Origin: Mesaphorura yosii
Taxonomy: Eukaryota > Arthropoda > Collembola > Poduromorpha > Tullbergiidae
Length of the DNA stretch: 62,849 nt
Assembly (NCBI GenBank): GCA_009869945.1
Contig: WIXG01000405.1
Coordinates: 1-62,849, forward strand
Direction: 5' to 3'
The notes under the pieces: model-generated
Seen by the model: the letters and a program-made list of their open reading frames with translations, nothing else
What the model was told of the DNA's origin: nothing
Databases searched by the model: none
Shown here: positions 59,495-62,849 of the stretch, piece after piece
How the letters are laid out: each line of letters begins with the position of its first letter
Position numbering within the stretch: the stretch's first letter is position 1
Position numbers and translations under genes: made by a program

Positions 59495-61393
59495 ATGAAG
59501 TTACTTGGATTCGAGGTGCCCGTCACCATTTTGCTGCTTACTTCCATCACGGGCTTCGTTACGTACTTCATATGGTAAGTTTTCTTCCCGTTTCTCGGAA
59601 GCACCGAACTGAATTTATTAACTCCAGGAGCAGAAAACGAGCCCTATCTCTTTGGTCCCGCCTGGGGATTGACGGACCCACGCCCGATTTTTGGATGGGA
59701 AACGCCAAGCAGCTGACTTACGGCCGTGTGAACACGATGGGTATCCTCGAGGGCTGGCGAGCAAAGTACGGACGCGTATTCGGTTACTACATCGGGCTCC
59801 GACCATCGCTCAACATCGTCGATGCAGACATCGTGAAGGAAATCTTCGTCCGTCAATTCGCGAATTTTGTGAATCGACCTGACACGCTCCAGTTTGAGCA
59901 GAATCTGGCTCGGCTTCGCGACAATGATTGGAAGGAGATTCGGCGCATCATGAATCCAGTTTTCACCACCAAGAAGCTGAAAACCCTAGCTCAGGTCATG
60001 AACGACGCTGAGAACGTTCTACTGGAGGTACTCGATGACAGAATTCGGAAAAAGGAGTCCGTCCCGGCTTACAAAACGGCGCAGGGGCTTTCGTTTCAGA
60101 TTATTACCAAGACCGCGTTCGCGATGGATGTCAACTGCCAGAGGAATGAGCATGTAAGTAGATTGTCTGGGATATTTCGCTAGTTTATCAGTAATCTTTC
60201 ATGTCTCTCACGCGTCACGCCTTTAAGGACTCGTTTTACCTCAACATCAAAGCCTGGCTAAATTATCCATTCAGTGCCCTTGTGTTCCTGATCCTCATGT
60301 TCCCTGGTCTCGGATCTTTCATCAGATTCTTCAACCGATTCGATAAACGGTACCGTTTCTGGGATGAGATCGACGCACATATTCGTGGGATCATCGGATT
60401 CCGAAGATCGAAGCCTCAGGCTGTGCAGGATCTGCTGGGACTTATGCTGGAGGCTGCAGAGGATGGGAATGAAGATGTGTCCCGAGAGCTGACGACAAAC
60501 ATTCTAAAGGAGCCTGAGGAGGACGAAATGAGCAATTCGACCTCTAAACCTGAACAAGCCCGAAAGCTTGGGCAAGTGGGAGGAAAGGTGCCACGTTACC
60601 TCATGACAGATACGCAAATGGTTGATAATTTGATCTTGTTCCTGATGGCTGGCTTCGATTCGACTTCCAACACGATGGCGTTTGCTCTTCATTTTCTGGC
60701 GAAACACCCTGAAATCCAGGAAAGGGCCTACGACGAGATTATGAGCGAGATTGGAGATTTGGTACGGTGACAAATTAATTAACTCATACCCTCACCGAGC
60801 TCCAGCTCATAATGTTCTAATGTCTTGGCCTAAAATTAGGATGTGATAACAGCCGAAGACTGCAAGAAACTCAAATACGTGGAGCAGATCATTTACGAAA
60901 CTCTGCGAATGTATCCGCCAGTGCCAATGTAAGCAATTCAAGAAATTAACGAAAAATGGACTTAGCGGATGAATATGATTTATAACGAATTAAAATCCTC
61001 TACAGATTTCTGCACCGAGAATGCAGAGAGACAGTTGTAATCAAGGGCGTCACCATCCCGAAAGGCTGCGTCGTCGAGTGCCCGCCATGGCTGCTGCATC
61101 GCGACCCCGAATACTGGCCTGATCCCGAAAAATTTGACCCGGACCGCTTCGCACCAGAGAACCGTACCGAAGTACAAAACTACGCTTTCGTCCCATTCGG
61201 TGTGGGTCCGCGAATGTGCATCGGCGCCCGTTTCGCGCTTATTGAGGCCACGACGGCTCTGGCGAAGATCATTCGAGCCTTCCATATCGTCAAGGGCCCA
61301 GATTTCAAGGAAGAACTCAAGCTTCAGGTGAAGAACATTCTGCTGAACCCGGCCGAAGAGATTTATGTGCGCGTCGTGCGCCGGGAAGCTTAA
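59495..61393 (+). CDS. Cytochrome P450, CYP3-clan type
   Basis: This is a heme-thiolate monooxygenase anchored in the ER membrane; arthropod CYP3-clan members commonly oxidise xenobiotics, and the substrate here is unknown. Exons: 59495-59574, 59628-60153, 60228-60761, 60840-60928, 61006-61393; phases agree, 538 residues, slightly longer than the usual 500. The N-terminal anchor is PVTILLLTSITGFVTYFIW. GIDGPTPDFWMGN is the Pro-rich hinge and DNDWKEIRRIMNPVFTTKKL the C-helix region. The I-helix oxygen-binding motif AGFDST is at about 343-348. The K-helix ExxR is E400-T-L-R403, with FDPDRFAPEN in the PERF position. The heme loop is FVPFGVGPRMCIGARFAL with ligand C481. An insertion before the I-helix (about residues 290-330) is acidic then basic. 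All catalytic signatures are intact, so the gene is expected to be functional. Upstream is the ion-channel gene on the same strand. Confidence 0.95.
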
Positions 61394-62849
61394 TTAAAGA
61401 GTGTAAGAGCGAAAGAGCTCTTGATGGATCAATTAATCAAAGTATCAAATTTTTCAGTGCGAAAATGGTTTAGAATAATCAAAAAGAATTTTGGATTGTA
61501 ATTATCCTAGGAAACCTTTCTATAAAGCAATTGCCACAAAAATGAGGTGCAATAATCATTTCAATGTTTCAAAAGCTTTGATGCAGTGCGGGTTGACTTG
61601 CATCACAGTAGCCGAAACTCACGCTCGCTTTACTCGTGGGGAGTTCACAAAAAGGTGTTCAAAAGGAAGCGAGCGACCAATCCAGGCCCGCCCAAGCTGA
61701 ACTGAACTGAGCAGAAAGCGGAACAGAAAAGAGGCCCATTTTTTTCTTGCGTCAAGTCAAATTCTGTTTCCTGCACTGTAATGCACAATTCATAATTGTA
61801 ATCTGAATTACACACAACGCGGCGAGGGAAAGTTCCCAATTCAATCGTACACCAGGCAAACAGTAACACCAACAGCTAGCCAAGCCACGCAGTAATTCAA
61901 TTTGCTTGAATCCACATCATCTTGCCATCAAGTCCATGATCCAGTTTCTCCAAGTCCAATGAGATCATCTCACTTTGCCTCTGCTGTGCCTTAGCCTTCC
62001 ACTGCCGAGTGCGTTGCGTCTGCGTGTGATGTACGAGACAACTGACTCCTTTGATGTTTGTGAGTTTGTGTTTAAGAATTCCGGTCCATCCACTGAAATG
62101 CGCTGCACTTCACTGCAAATAAAGCACGAATACGAAAAGGAATGCGTACGGATATTGAAATAGAGCAAAGAAAGCGCGCGTTGGCTAGCATTGCACGCCG
62201 CTGCTGGCAAGTCGTGTGATTTGATTCCAGTGAGAAATGAGCGACGATCTCAAGAACTGTGCTGAATTTAATACGAGGACGAACGGTGAAGGCTCTGGCT
62301 TGACTTGGCTTGGGTTGGTTCGATTCAGAGCAGGAATCAAGAATCAAGTTAGACGTGATTGGGACTCGAGTGGAGTGGAGTGGAGTGGAGCGGAGATGAT
62401 GAATGTAGTTTGCGTTTATTTAGTTTTTCGGATGCGGATCTTTCTTCATCTCTACAAAGCACTACCACACCGTAATGCTGTTCCTGGTGTTAATGCCGGG
62501 CTAGATCAGAGCGATTATAATGTAATTCTATGATCGTTAGTGCTTGGTGCCTGCCGTTGCGGCGTTGCCTTCCTAGTTAGGAGCTCTGCTCTACGAATTT
62601 ACGCACTGCACTGCAGCTTTGAAGCTCCAGCTAGAAGTTCGTTCACTTTGTGCTGCTGCTGCTGCTGGCTTGCTGATTCCCGAGAGGAATCCAATTTGCT
62701 CACTCTCCTTCACTAATCAACTTGCCAACTCAATTACCAAAGACAACCTGAACGCCGCCATGCCACGCCATGCCAACTCGTGCGCTGGCGGCGCCGAGCC
62801 TCCACTACGCCTTAGTTTTCCAAGGATTTTATTAGTGCATTATTAACGC
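61394..62849. other. Downstream intergenic region, no gene recognised
   Basis: This holds the P450 3' UTR (an ATTAAA overlaps the stop at 61393) and then 1.4 kb without a convincing exon. A GGAGT pentamer run occurs near 62366-62390 and a TGCTGC run near 62650-62665. Short open frames on both strands lack family resemblance. Confidence 0.45.

Noticed and set aside
62366..62395. GGAGT run as a possible minisatellite
   Set aside because: Only about four copies of a pentamer; too short to mean more than local slippage.
1..62849. CRISPR arrays, rRNA, tRNA or bacterial operon signals
   Set aside because: None seen. The genes are spliced eukaryotic genes, and I found no cloverleaf with A and B boxes, though a covariance-model scan could not be run.

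Overview
This window is nuclear DNA from an animal, most likely an arthropod. The genes carry spliceosomal introns, many only about 60-110 nt long with GT..AG ends. The receptor, ion-channel and P450 families are invertebrate-like, and one promoter has an arthropod-style TATA/TCAGT pair. A springtail-like or other non-insect hexapod genome would fit, but I cannot fix the species. Gene models were built by hand by joining exons whose reading phases agree; no transcript or database was consulted.

Layout: (1) 1-11.7 kb shows no convincing gene and is rich in degenerate GCCAC/GTGCC/GCTTG/TCGAC-type pentamers. (2) 11.7-25.4 kb, + strand: a five-exon A-type muscarinic acetylcholine receptor with introns up to 5.3 kb. 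(3) 25.5-29.3 kb, - strand: CDC27/APC3, tail-to-tail with the receptor. (4) 30.2-32.2 kb, - strand: a BTB-BACK protein, head-to-head with (5) 33.0-37.7 kb, + strand: a ten-exon, 1158-residue basic nuclear orphan with a tandem exon array and a possible C-terminal histone fold. (6) 38.0-38.4 kb: a small secreted orphan with a compact promoter. (7) 38.6-48.5 kb, - strand: serum response factor (SRF), with two possible 3' ends and a candidate nested gene on the opposite strand inside its large intron. (8) 51.1-52.7 kb, + strand: a two-exon Cys-containing orphan. (9) 52.7-54.5 kb, - strand: glutaminyl-peptide cyclotransferase. (10) 56.9-59.0 kb, + strand: a seven-exon Cys-loop ligand-gated channel. 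(11) 59.5-61.4 kb, + strand: a five-exon cytochrome P450 of the CYP3-clan type. (12) 61.4-62.8 kb: nothing recognised.

The most striking observation is in gene (5). Its 162-nt intron 8 lies inside a 190-bp element with CAGGGTTRC-type terminal inverted repeats and an almost perfect 8-bp target duplication. The element carries both splice sites, and what remains in the mRNA is exactly 36 nt, so the frame survives. A second, inverted copy with its own 8-bp duplication sits in intron 9. This is the architecture of an introner: a hAT-like MITE that made an intron on insertion. The two copies flank a 1.5-kb exon, as in circular-RNA loci, and the same gene has an A-B-A-B array of phase-1 exons.

The genes look like an ordinary animal neighbourhood of unrelated functions (neurotransmission, cell cycle, transcription, peptide maturation, detoxification) rather than a cluster acting together. 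The novelty is in gene structure and in the orphan proteins.
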